A stretch of DNA of 5,378 nt from DASWVC01 sp036401335 (GCA_036401335.1 DASWVC010000315.1:1-5378); one strand, 5' to 3'. Numbered from the stretch's first letter, positions 1 through 5,378 are shown. Made by a program: numbers and translations. Notes: generated from the sequence alone by a model not told the origin.

Positions 1-607
1 CCACTTTTCCAAATCGCGGAAATACCATTTTGGACGTGGCTTGATGCCCGATGGGTATTAGCCTCTTCGCCGCGGACTGAGGCGCAGGTGGTTGACCAGG
101 AAAGTCAGGATGAGCTTCAGGTTGGTTACGCTCCCTCGCCGACGGCCGTCGACATCTCCCGCGTGCTTTACCGCTACCATGAGCTGTCACCGGGCGCACG
201 CATTACCCTCCACGATCTTACCCACACCGAAATGCTGTCGGGATTGAGGGCGGGGAACCTCCATACCGCCTTGACGATCCGGCCCGCTGCTGGGGAGATG
301 CGGGGACTGAAGTTTGAAGCCATCGGTCGTCATCGCTGACGCCTTGAGCGTCGTCGCGGCAGTGGAAAGCGGATGTGGCGTGGCGGTTGTCGGCGAATTT
401 ATCACCGCCGTCGCGGGAGCTCGCGTTCGGTTCGTGCCGTTTGTTTCCGGGGCACACGTTCTGGAAGTGGGTTTGCTCTACCGGCCGAGCGGGATGAGCG
501 CGAATATGAGACAGTTCATTGCTGCGTCTTTGGCCGGCAAACAACTCACGCAGGTGATGGGTGCCACTCTTCCGCGCTCAAGCCAAGCGCCGCAAAGCCT
601 GACATAA
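1..607 (+). pseudogene. Decayed LysR-type transcriptional regulator (partial, left edge)
   Basis: Two pieces of a LysR-family effector-binding domain lie in different frames. The first is open from the window edge to a stop at 337-339. From about position 109 it reads ELQVGYAPSPTAVDISRVLY, the usual start of the first effector subdomain, and it ends after LKFEAIGRHR. The second runs in another frame from about 314 to the stop at 605-607. It contains AAVESGCGVAVVGEF and then YRPSGMSANMRQFIAA, the usual last part of these proteins. Compared with a typical LysR protein of about 300 residues, roughly 50-65 residues of the second effector subdomain are missing at the junction near 320-340, so this looks like a deletion plus frame change rather than a single-base error. 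Upstream of position 109 the frame is open, but the linker matches the family poorly. The DNA-binding helix-turn-helix would lie left of the window. An intact regulator is not possible from this sequence unless it contains an assembly error. Confidence 0.75.
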
Positions 608-730
608 AGCGCTTTGTCGGCGCACCGGTTTTACCGACTCGGCCGCAAAAGTAGGCGCAAAGTGCCCGGCCTCGAGCCGGCACAAGGAATCGCGCTCGCT
701 TTTATGGAGGATGATGGTGAAGTGACGAGA

Positions 731-1063
731 ATGGGTTCCTTGGCCAACGAAACGTGCACCGCGTGCCGCCGCGACTCTCCGCAAGTGACGGAGGCAGAAC
801 TGCGCGAACTCAAGCCTCAAATTCCTGAGTGGATGCTGGTGGAGCGAGAAGGCATTCAGAGGCTGGAGCGGGCCTTTCGCTTCACCAATTTTGCGGAGGC
901 ATTGGCATTTACCAATCGGGTCGGCGCAGTGGCCGAGAAGGAAGGCCATCATCCGGCGCTCTTAACGGAATGGGGCAAGGTGACGGTGACGCTCTGGACG
1001 CACAAGATTCGGGGCCTCCATCGCAACGACTTTCTCATGGCCGCGAAGCTTGATTCCCTCTAA
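731..1063 (+). CDS. phhB: 4a-hydroxytetrahydrobiopterin (pterin-4a-carbinolamine) dehydratase
   Basis: This is a 110-residue protein of the PCD/DCoH family, the usual length for bacterial members. The enzyme dehydrates 4a-hydroxytetrahydrobiopterin formed by aromatic amino acid hydroxylases, so the pterin cofactor can be recycled; it is cytosolic. The signature is complete: EKEGHHP at residues 69-75 supplies the paired active-site histidines (His73, His74), Trp81 follows, and VTLWTHKIRGLHRNDF (86-101) carries the third conserved histidine (His91) and the family's G-L-x(3)-D ending. The N-terminal CTAC and the LxxQIPEW segment (27-34) are also typical. I chose ATG 731 because the family pattern begins just after it. 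An in-frame ATG at 704 would add nine acidic residues and cannot be excluded, and neither has a well-spaced ribosome binding site. No phenylalanine hydroxylase gene is visible nearby, so its partner is unknown. Many bacteria carry this gene without one. Confidence 0.93.
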   Translation: MGSLANETCTACRRDSPQVTEAELRELKPQIPEWMLVEREGIQRLERAFRFTNFAEALAFTNRVGAVAEKEGHHPALLTEWGKVTVTLWTHKIRGLHRNDFLMAAKLDSL

Positions 1064-1221
1064 CGTGTTTGTCGGCCAAACGCATCCGGGCGGCTGCGGC
1101 ACGCGCGCCCGGAGCGAAGCACGGAACGCTGGCCCTGATCCCGCCGGCTCAGGTTGGCTGCGCTTCTCAGGCGGTTCAAGGCTGCACACCGAACCATGCC
1201 ACGGTAAATGTGCGTAGAACG

Positions 1222-2685
1222 ATGAATCCTCCGGTCGAACCAAGCGCCATCCATCCCAACCTCGTCCTTAGCATCTGCTGCCTGAGCCTGCTGTTGGTCG
1301 GCATGGACGTCACCATTGTCAACGTGGCATTGCCCGCCATCCAGCACGACCTCCGTGCCCCCCTTTCGGGCCTGCAATGGGTCGTCGACGCCTACACGTT
1401 GGTGGTCGCCAGCTTTCTGATGATGGCGGGCTCCATGGCGGACCGCTTTGGGCGACGGCGCGTTTTCCAGGCGGGCCTCGTCGTGTTCACGCTTGGTTCG
1501 CTCCTGTGCGGCGCTGCTCCTAACATCAGCGGCCTCGTTGCGTTTCGCGCGGTTCAAGGGCTGGGCGGGTCCATGCTCAACCCGGTGGCGTTGGCGATCA
1601 TCACCAATACCTTCCATGAATCGAAAGCCCGTGCGCGGGCCATCGGCGTCTGGGGGTCGGTGGCCGGCTTGTCCCTGGCGCTGGGGCCGGTGATCGGCGG
1701 CGCGCTGACACAGAGCGTCGGCTGGCGTTCGGTCTTCTGGATCAACCTGCCCATCGGCCTGGCAGCCCTGGGGCTGACCGCCCGGTTTATTCCTGAATCG
1801 AAGGCGGCGCGGGCGCGGGCGGTTGACCCGGTCGGCCAAGTGCTCGTCTTCGCTGCCCTCGCGTGCTTGACTTACGGGGTGATCGAGGGGCCGCATGCCG
1901 GCTGGCACTCGGGCCTCATTGTCGGCTTGTTTACGGCTGCCGGGCTGGCGGTGGCTGCCCTCCTGGCCTACGAGCCGCGACGCACCGATCCGCTGCTTGA
2001 TTTGCGCTTTTTTGGCAGCGTGCCTTTTAGCAGCGCCACCGTGATCGCGCTCTGCACTTTCGCCACGTTCGCCGGGTTTTTGTTTCTCAATGCGCTGTAC
2101 CTGCAACAGGCGCGCGGGTTGTCCGCCTTCCGTACGGGACTTTGCACGCTGCCGCTGGCCGTGATGACGATGGTGTGCGCCCCGGTTTCCGGACGGCTGG
2201 TAGGCGCACATGGCACGCGTCCTTCGTTGCTGGCGGCGGGTGCGGGAATGCTCCTGAGCACGCTGCTGCTGACTCGCCTTGCGGTGGGCACGCCCATGAT
2301 CCTGCTGCTGGCGGCCTACGCGATCTTCGGCATCGGGTTAGGCATGGTCAACCCGGCGATCACCAACACGGCGGTTGCCGGCATGCCTCAGGCGCAGGCG
2401 GGCGTAGCCGCTGCCGTGGCGTCCACCAGCCGTCAGGTGGGCGCGTCTTTGGGCGTGGCGGTGGCCGGCACAGTCGTGGGGGCCAGCCGCGCGCACGGTG
2501 CCGATTTCGCGCAGGCAACGCACCCGATGTGGTGGATCATGGCGGGGTGCGGCGCGATGGTCGGTCTGCTCGGCTGGTTCTCGAACACGCCTTGGGCACA
2601 AGCCTCGACGCGCCCGATTGCCGACCTGCTCGCGGACCCCGTCTCAATGGAGCGGGGGTTGGGCGCTCAAGGTCGTCGTCCATAG
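1222..2685 (+). CDS. MFS transporter, DHA2 (EmrB/QacA-type) drug:H+ antiporter family
   Basis: This is a 487-residue inner-membrane protein, hydrophobic almost throughout, with the length expected for 14-helix DHA2 exporters. The conserved signatures appear in order: MDVTIVNVALP (28-38, motif D1 in helix 1), GSMADRFGRRR (70-80, motif A loop between helices 2 and 3), RAVQGLGGS (109-117, motif B with its conserved Arg) and LGPVIGG (154-160, motif C, the antiporter motif in helix 5). Motif C marks it as a proton-driven exporter rather than an importer. The substrate cannot be read from the sequence; drugs, dyes or metabolites are all possible. The frame stays open upstream to about 1069, but the DHA2 N-terminus fits ATG 1222, and the upstream codons look like unselected GC-rich sequence. 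There is no good ribosome binding site before 1222; GTG 1210 is the nearest alternative. It lies 158 bp after the dehydratase gene, so a shared transcript is possible but not shown. No periplasmic adaptor (EmrA-like) gene is present. Confidence 0.93.
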   Translation: MNPPVEPSAIHPNLVLSICCLSLLLVGMDVTIVNVALPAIQHDLRAPLSGLQWVVDAYTLVVASFLMMAGSMADRFGRRRVFQAGLVVFTLGSLLCGAAPNISGLVAFRAVQGLGGSMLNPVALAIITNTFHESKARARAIGVWGSVAGLSLALGPVIGGALTQSVGWRSVFWINLPIGLAALGLTARFIPESKAARARAVDPVGQVLVFAALACLTYGVIEGPHAGWHSGLIVGLFTAAGLAVAALLAYEPRRTDPLLDLRFFGSVPFSSATVIALCTFATFAGFLFLNALYLQQARGLSAFRTGLCTLPLAVMTMVCAPVSGRLVGAHGTRPSLLAAGAGMLLSTLLLTRLAVGTPMILLLAAYAIFGIGLGMVNPAITNTAVAGMPQAQAGVAAAVASTSRQVGASLGVAVAGTVVGASRAHGADFAQATHPMWWIMAGCGAMVGLLGWFSNTPWAQASTRPIADLLADPVSMERGLGAQGRRP

Positions 2686-2708
2686 CCCCCTGGACATCGG
2701 CGCCGGCA

Positions 2709-2761
2709 GGGTGCACCTCCACCCCCGTTGCCTCGTCCGCCGCAACGGTGGAGTGGCACCC
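2709..2761. repeat. Long imperfect inverted repeat after the MFS gene
   Basis: Arms 2709-2731 and 2742-2761 pair in three blocks: GGGTGC with GCACCC, TCCACC with GGTGGA, and GTTGC with GCAAC. They are separated by a 3-by-3 mismatch and a 3-nt bulge, with a 10-nt loop at 2732-2741. It starts 23 bp after the MFS stop codon. It is strong enough to fold in RNA, but neither strand has a following run of T, so it is not a classical intrinsic terminator. It could be a transcript-end stabilising hairpin or a remnant of a mobile repeat. Confidence 0.55.
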
Positions 2762-2877
2762 GTAATCACGGTACCCGCCGCCAGTGAACCATCGTAGAGA
2801 AATTGGGCCGGGGCGAGGGTGGGCGTGAGCCCTCCCGGCAAGAGTAGCAGTTTGAGGGGCGAGTTTAACCGTTTCAT
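2740..2877 (-). pseudogene. Possible 5' remnant of a secreted protein gene (signal peptide only)
   Basis: On the minus strand an ATG at 2877-2875 begins MKRLNSPLKLLLLPGG followed by LTPTLAPAQ and then FLYDGSLAAGTVITGA. This has a basic start, a short leucine-rich core and an A-P-A cleavage-like end, which reads like a Sec signal peptide and the first residues of a mature exported protein. The frame continues to 2644 but becomes Arg/Pro-rich and overlaps the end of the MFS gene in antisense, so no complete protein is possible. There is no convincing ribosome binding site; an AAGG lies about 12 nt upstream. It may be the stump of a gene whose body was deleted, or a chance hydrophobic stretch. 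I cannot name a family. Confidence 0.3.
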
Positions 2878-2943
2878 CGTGGGTGAGCGCCTTCGTGGGT
2901 TTCCTTCCTTGTGGCGGAGTGAGTGACGCCGCAAGGTTGCCTG

Positions 2944-4266
2944 ATGAGGCGCATGGTTATCTTTCTGTTTTGGTTGCTGCCGCTCTTGATCTTTTTGGTC
3001 ATGGGGGAGACAGGGGTGGGAATCAGTCCGTTCGTGGTGGCGTTGGTTTTGCTCCTGCTCTTCTTTTTGGCCGACGCATTTCTCGGTCGGGGTCGTCGCG
3101 CAAACCAGCGCTTAGAACGCGCCGAACCGCAGGCTTCCCTTTCAGACGAGCAGCTGCGGACCCTTGCCCAGGAGCTTCAGCCCATCCTGGCCACCAAAGG
3201 TTGGAAAGCCATTGGTGACGTGGCCCAATTCGACGGCGTGCTCCGGCTTAACCCGCCGGAGGCGCTCCAGCACATCAACCAAACGATCGCCCCCGCCCGG
3301 CTTCAAGGCTTTCTTACGGAGGGAGAGCATGGACACGCACGGGTCACCCTGGTGCCGGTGGACCGGGTCAGCTTACCTGCAAAGGCGCCGAATTGGGGCG
3401 TGCACGTGATCCTGTTTTTGCTGACGTTCGTGACGACGACCTGGGCCGGTGCGCTGCACCAGGGCGTCAACCTCCTGGACCAACCAAGCCGTTTCGCGGC
3501 TGGCCTGCCGTACAGCGTCGGGCTCCTGCTTATCCTCGGCGGGCATGAATTCGGCCATTATTTTGCGGCTCGCCGGCACCGGATCCAGGTGACGCCCCCG
3601 TATTTTATCCCGGCACCATTTGCGCTCGGCACCTTTGGGGCGTTCATCAACCTGCGCGGCCGCGTGCCGGACCGCCGCGCCTTATTTGACGTCGCCGTAG
3701 CCGGGCCGTTGGCCGGCCTTGTCTTTGCCATTCCGGCGTTGCTGGTCGGATTGCGCCACTCTCGGGTGATCGTGGAACAGGCCGGTTCGGTGTGGACGCA
3801 GGCCGGGGTAGAAATCGGCTCATCGTTTTTGATGGCCATCCTGTCAAAATGGGCTTTAGGGCCAGCCGCGGCGGAGGGCCATGCGTTGCTGCTCCATCCC
3901 CTGGCGTTCGCCGGCTGGCTTGGGTTGTTGCTCACGGCTTTGAACTTGCTTCCTATCGGCCAACTCGACGGGGGACACCTGGCCCACGCCCTGTTCGGTT
4001 CACGCCAAAGTCACACGATCAGCGTGGTGGCGCTGTTTGCCCTTTTCGCCCTGGCGCTGTTTGTGTGGCCAGGGTTAATGATGTGGGCGTTTATCGTCTA
4101 TTTCCTCGCGGGCACCCGCGATGCTCCCGCCGCAAACGACCTCACGCCTTTGGATCCTTTTCGGGAGGTCGTGGGATGCTTTGCGTTTGCGTTGCTGGCG
4201 CTCATCTTGGTTCCGGTCCCCCCAGGCCTTTACGGAACCTTTGGCCTCCACTCTCCCTACGTTTAG
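2944..4266 (+). CDS. Multi-pass membrane metalloprotease, M50 / site-2-protease family (EGY1-like)
   Basis: This is a 440-residue integral membrane protein. The zinc site is complete: HEFGH at residues 201-205 gives the two metal-binding histidines and the catalytic glutamate, and NLLPIGQLDGGH at 334-345 gives the conserved N-P/D-G motif with the third zinc ligand (Asp342). Two hydrophobic segments at about 5-45 come first. A soluble stretch of about 100 residues (50-150) follows, then the protease core begins with PNWGVHVILFLLTF. PYFIPAPFALGTFGAFINLRG (220-240) and FDVAVAGPLAGL after the first motif are typical of the plant EGY1 and cyanobacterial branch, which lacks the PDZ domain of RseP. 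Members cut substrates within or near the membrane; the substrate here is unknown, and no anti-sigma factor gene is adjacent. ATG 2944 is preferred because AAGG at 2933-2936 sits 7 nt upstream. GTG 2923, with GGAG only 3 nt before it, would add seven residues. Confidence 0.9.
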   Translation: MRRMVIFLFWLLPLLIFLVMGETGVGISPFVVALVLLLLFFLADAFLGRGRRANQRLERAEPQASLSDEQLRTLAQELQPILATKGWKAIGDVAQFDGVLRLNPPEALQHINQTIAPARLQGFLTEGEHGHARVTLVPVDRVSLPAKAPNWGVHVILFLLTFVTTTWAGALHQGVNLLDQPSRFAAGLPYSVGLLLILGGHEFGHYFAARRHRIQVTPPYFIPAPFALGTFGAFINLRGRVPDRRALFDVAVAGPLAGLVFAIPALLVGLRHSRVIVEQAGSVWTQAGVEIGSSFLMAILSKWALGPAAAEGHALLLHPLAFAGWLGLLLTALNLLPIGQLDGGHLAHALFGSRQSHTISVVALFALFALALFVWPGLMMWAFIVYFLAGTRDAPAANDLTPLDPFREVVGCFAFALLALILVPVPPGLYGTFGLHSPYV

Positions 4267-4275
4267 ACGGAGGCA

Positions 4276-4312
4276 AGGCCACGAGACGCTCCACCACACC
4301 GAATCGTGGCCT
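4276..4312. repeat. Inverted repeat just after the M50 gene
   Basis: AGGCCACGA (4276-4284) is perfectly complementary to TCGTGGCCT (4304-4312), a 9-bp stem with a 19-nt loop, beginning 10 bp after the stop codon. There is no T-run behind it, so I do not call it a terminator on its own. It may act with the hairpin that follows at 4323-4350. Confidence 0.45.
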
Positions 4313-4322
4313 CAGCGCTTCA

Positions 4323-4358
4323 GCCCGCTGCAAGGTTTCGCAACGCGGGCCTTTTCTC
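4323..4358 (+). terminator. Probable intrinsic terminator of the M50 gene
   Basis: GCCCGC (4323-4328) pairs with GCGGGC (4345-4350). The stem continues as TGC with GCA past a 2-nt bulge, leaving an 8-nt loop. The stem is followed directly by CTTTTCTC (4351-4358). It lies 57 bp after the M50 stop codon and before the next + strand gene, the expected place. The short interrupted T tract makes it moderate rather than strong. Confidence 0.5.
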
Positions 4359-4412
4359 ACGCAAATGATGGTTGCACCAACAGGACAAAACTTTTGAGAT
4401 CTTTCGAAACCT

Positions 4413-4646
4413 ATGACCTACGAAGCCTTCAAAGGACTAACGAGGGGCAGCCGCGTCCGATTTATTCAGGACAATACGCCCGGAACCGTTACCGATGCGG
4501 TCCACACGGGCCAAGTGATCACGCATTCCGTGCCCACGCGAAGGGCTCGGGTAAGGATTACGGTGGAATGGGAACACGGGGAAAAAGGATACCTCGATCA
4601 AGATGATTGTGAATTGATCGAGGTGATAGATCCAGACCAAGCCTGA
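4413..4646 (+). CDS. Small hypothetical protein, soluble, charged
   Basis: This is a 77-residue protein that I do not recognise. It begins MTYEAFKGLTRGSRVRFIQD and ends in an acidic tail (LDQDDCELIEVIDPDQA). It alternates short beta-prone stretches (SRVRFIQD, RARVRITVEWE) with glycine and threonine turns. This is compatible with a small beta-barrel of the SH3/KOW type, but that is inference from pattern only. There is no signal peptide, membrane segment or cysteine cluster (one Cys). No clear ribosome binding site precedes ATG 4413. It stands alone after the probable terminator of the protease gene, so it likely has its own transcript. Amino acid composition looks like a real protein rather than a shadow frame, and the competing overlapping frames are Arg/Ser-rich. 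Its last codons contain an 11-bp perfect inverted repeat. Confidence 0.6.
   Translation: MTYEAFKGLTRGSRVRFIQDNTPGTVTDAVHTGQVITHSVPTRRARVRITVEWEHGEKGYLDQDDCELIEVIDPDQA
4591..4624. repeat. Perfect 11-bp inverted repeat inside the 3' end of the small CDS
   Basis: ACCTCGATCAA (4591-4601) is exactly complementary to TTGATCGAGGT (4614-4624), with a 12-nt loop. It ends 19 bp before the stop codon at 4644-4646. No T-run follows. The arms encode YLDQ- and -LIEV-like residues, so the repeat has to be compatible with coding. It could be a regulatory protein site or an RNA hairpin at the transcript end. Confidence 0.6.
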
Positions 4647-4877
4647 GGCAGGGTCGTGGGAAAGTCGGGTCAATAAACTTGGCCTTCGGGTGTGGGACGC
4701 TAAGAATCAGCATTGCGTCCTTGAAACAGGCGAACTTGGGCCTGGTTGCAGCGAGCCACAAATTGCGATACTAAGACACCGTTGAACGGCTTTGGACGGG
4801 AATGGGGCGGTAGAATTTTTGGTCGGGCTCTTACCCTGAAATGGGTTATCTTGGTTTTAAACTGTTCATAATCAAGC

Positions 4878-4915
4878 GTCTCCGTAGTTCAACGGATAGA
4901 ACGGAGGTGTCCATC
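4878..4915 (+). tRNA. Truncated tRNA-Arg (5' half only)
   Basis: The 5' half of a tRNA is clear. The acceptor strand GTCTCCG (4878-4884) is followed by TA, D stem GTTC (4887-4890) with GAAC (4899-4902) and D loop AACGGATA, which has the GG pair and an A at position 20, a known arginine identity base. G26 and a 5-nt anticodon-stem strand GAGGT (4904-4908) come next. The loop then reads GTCCATC, with T at position 33 and CC at 34-35, suggesting an original CCT anticodon before the break. After that nothing fits: 4916-4920 does not pair with GAGGT, and there is no T arm and no CGGAGAC acceptor complement up to 5023. G at position 32 is unusual, so the break may lie a few bases earlier. CATAAT at 4867-4872 could be its -10 box, but I see no good -35. 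As it stands this cannot make a tRNA. Confidence 0.7.
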
Positions 4916-4926
4916 TACACCGTCCG
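4902..4926. other. Candidate attachment site (attL/attR core) of a tyrosine recombinase
   Basis: CGGAGGTGT (4902-4910) is complementary to ACACC plus TCCG (4917-4921 and 4923-4926, one unpaired G at 4922), leaving a 6-bp centre CCATCT. Nine-bp inverted arms around a 6-8 bp crossover region are the usual form of a tyrosine-recombinase core site. The left arm is tRNA anticodon-arm sequence and the right arm is not tRNA, as expected of a host-element junction. An integrase gene starts about 100 bp to the right. The exact crossover point is inferred. Confidence 0.5.
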
Positions 4927-4973
4927 GCAACGTCCAAATGCGTTGATTTTGAGCCACTTACACACGCTTGTAC

Positions 4974-5002
4974 TTGACTGGACGCCTACGGACAAGTAGA
5001 AC
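4974..5002 (+). promoter_or_regulatory. Candidate sigma-70-type promoter for the integrase
   Basis: TTGACT (4974-4979) is a 5-of-6 match to the -35 hexamer, and TAGAAC (4997-5002) is a 4-of-6 match to the -10 hexamer, separated by exactly 17 bp. Transcription would start near 5009, giving a very short leader of about 15 nt before the integrase ATG at 5024. It is predicted from spacing and consensus only. Confidence 0.35.
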
Positions 5003-5015
5003 TATTGGTAGAACT
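4996..5015 (+). repeat. Tandem 8-bp direct repeat GTAGAACT upstream of the integrase
   Basis: GTAGAACT occurs at 4996-5003 and again at 5008-5015, a 12-bp period that is close to one helical turn. The first copy contains the proposed -10 box and the second covers the predicted start of transcription. This position suits an operator or an arm-type or excisionase site. Confidence 0.45.
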
Positions 5016-5027
5016 TTTTACCAATGG
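5002..5027 (+). promoter_or_regulatory. Inverted repeat covering the integrase start codon
   Basis: ATTGGTA (5004-5010) is exactly complementary to TACCAAT (5019-5025), with an 8-nt loop. In RNA a T-G wobble (5003, 5026) and a C-G pair (5002, 5027) can extend the stem to nine. The ATG at 5024-5026 lies in the 3' arm. In a transcript starting upstream of 5002 the start codon would be hidden. If transcription starts near 5009 the repeat would instead act only as a DNA operator. Confidence 0.4.
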
Positions 5028-5378
5028 CATCCATCCATCGCAAAGCCGGCGCTTCCGGCAAAGTCAGTCCTTACTGGCAAGCCAAGTTCCGCGGCCCGGA
5101 CGGCCGGGTGCTTTGGAAGACCACCAAACAATCCGATTCCCGCAAGGCCGCCGAAGTAGCTCGGGTGTGGGAGAAGGCCGCGCGGTTGGCAAATCGAACG
5201 GAGTTAACCCAAGTTGCCGGCATCCAATTATTAGACGCCTTGATTGAAGCCACCAGTGGCGAGCGCTTCCAAAACCAAACGGTCGAAGATTACTTTGGTG
5301 AATGGACCGCGGGCAAGGCAACCACCGGGGCGGCCCGAAGCACCCTCACGCGTTACCGACCCGTCCTGGCGGGCTTTC
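5024..5378 (+). CDS. Tyrosine recombinase / site-specific integrase, N-terminal part (runs off right edge)
   Basis: The frame is open from ATG 5024 to the end of the window, giving 118 residues. It begins MASIHRKAG and continues PYWQAKFRGPDGRVLWKTTK (16-35), the three-stranded arm-type DNA-binding domain of phage-like integrases. A basic and acidic helix follows to about residue 60. From about 86, TVEDYFGEWTAGKA then TLTRYRPVLAGF is the start of the core-binding (SAM-like) domain. The catalytic Arg-His-Arg-Tyr set would lie beyond the window, so activity cannot be judged. ATG 5024 is the only possible early start because the frame has a stop at 5009-5011. No good Shine-Dalgarno is present; GGTAG at 5007-5011 is far away. 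The gene reads away from the truncated tRNA, about 100 bp from the candidate att core, which is the usual arrangement at the edge of an integrated element. The N-terminus resembles integrases common in Verrucomicrobiota (recalled, not searched). Confidence 0.85.
   Translation, partial: MASIHRKAGASGKVSPYWQAKFRGPDGRVLWKTTKQSDSRKAAEVARVWEKAARLANRTELTQVAGIQLLDALIEATSGERFQNQTVEDYFGEWTAGKATTGAARSTLTRYRPVLAGF

Noticed and set aside
606..615. AAAGCGCTTT palindrome at the LysR remnant stop codon
   Set aside because: A 10-bp palindrome without spacer or partner site is expected by chance, and nothing ties it to a function.
1173..1195. GGTTC / GAACC pair upstream of the exporter start as an operator
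   Set aside because: Only five pairs with a 13-nt gap; too weak to support.
1069..1221. 51-codon in-frame upstream extension of the exporter from a TTG
   Set aside because: DHA2 proteins start a few residues before the first helix, as ATG 1222 does. The extension has no family match.
1060..2211. Long open frame on the minus strand (383 codons) opposite the exporter gene
   Set aside because: It is rich in Arg, Gln, His and Asp with no recognisable domain. It is the antisense shadow of a GC-rich membrane protein gene whose own motifs are unmistakable.
2142..2765. Open frame of 207 codons on the + strand overlapping the 3' half of the exporter
   Set aside because: Gly/Arg/Ala-rich with no motif; it is out of frame with the clearly coding DHA2 sequence.
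3792..4606. Two overlapping + strand frames across the end of the M50 gene and the small gene
   Set aside because: Composition is Arg/Pro/Ser-rich, and both overlap better supported genes and the terminator.
4647..4877. Possible gene or RNA in the spacer between the small gene and the tRNA
   Set aside because: No supported frame, hairpin with T tail or strong promoter pair was found. Only a weak CATAAT at 4867-4872 remains.
4913..5023. A group I or other intron interrupting the tRNA
   Set aside because: No T arm or acceptor complement is found after the break and the spacer is too short for a group I intron. The nearby integrase explains the break better.
4968..5247. Open + strand frames overlapping the integrase start
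   Set aside because: They are shadows. The frame from 5024 matches the integrase arm-binding and core-binding pattern and stays open to the window edge.

Overview
The window is GC-rich, compact bacterial chromosome with most reliable genes on the + strand. The best guess at the host is Verrucomicrobiota or a close relative. This rests on the style of the integrase N-terminus and the LysR remnant as I remember those families, not on a search. All five supported genes (one running off the right edge) and the tRNA fragment read left to right. The only minus-strand signal is a weak remnant of a secreted-protein gene.

Layout. Positions 1-607 hold a decayed LysR-type regulator: two in-family segments in different frames with part of the effector-binding domain missing between them. 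An intact pterin-4a-carbinolamine dehydratase (phhB-like) follows at 731-1063, then a 14-helix-type DHA2 major facilitator exporter at 1222-2685. The spacer 2686-2943 contains a long imperfect inverted repeat and, on the minus strand, what looks like a signal peptide start with nothing intact behind it. A multi-pass M50 (site-2-protease, EGY1-like) metalloprotease occupies 2944-4266 and is followed by a plausible intrinsic terminator. A small soluble hypothetical protein follows at 4413-4646, with a perfect 11-bp inverted repeat inside its 3' end.

The right end is the most interesting part. At 4878-4915 a tRNA-Arg-like sequence runs normally from the acceptor strand through the D arm into the anticodon loop and then stops being a tRNA. 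The break lies at the centre of an inverted repeat (4902-4926) shaped like a tyrosine-recombinase core site. About 100 bp further on begins the N-terminal part of a tyrosine recombinase (from 5024, continuing beyond the window). I read this as the edge of an integrated mobile element that used the tRNA anticodon loop as its target. The spacer before the integrase holds a promoter-like pair of hexamers, an 8-bp direct repeat and a 7-bp inverted repeat that covers the integrase start codon.

The housekeeping genes show no common pathway. The dehydratase recycles pterin cofactor, the MFS protein is a proton-driven exporter and the M50 protein is a membrane protease. They look like neighbours rather than one operon. 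The mobile element's cargo, if any, lies to the right of the window.
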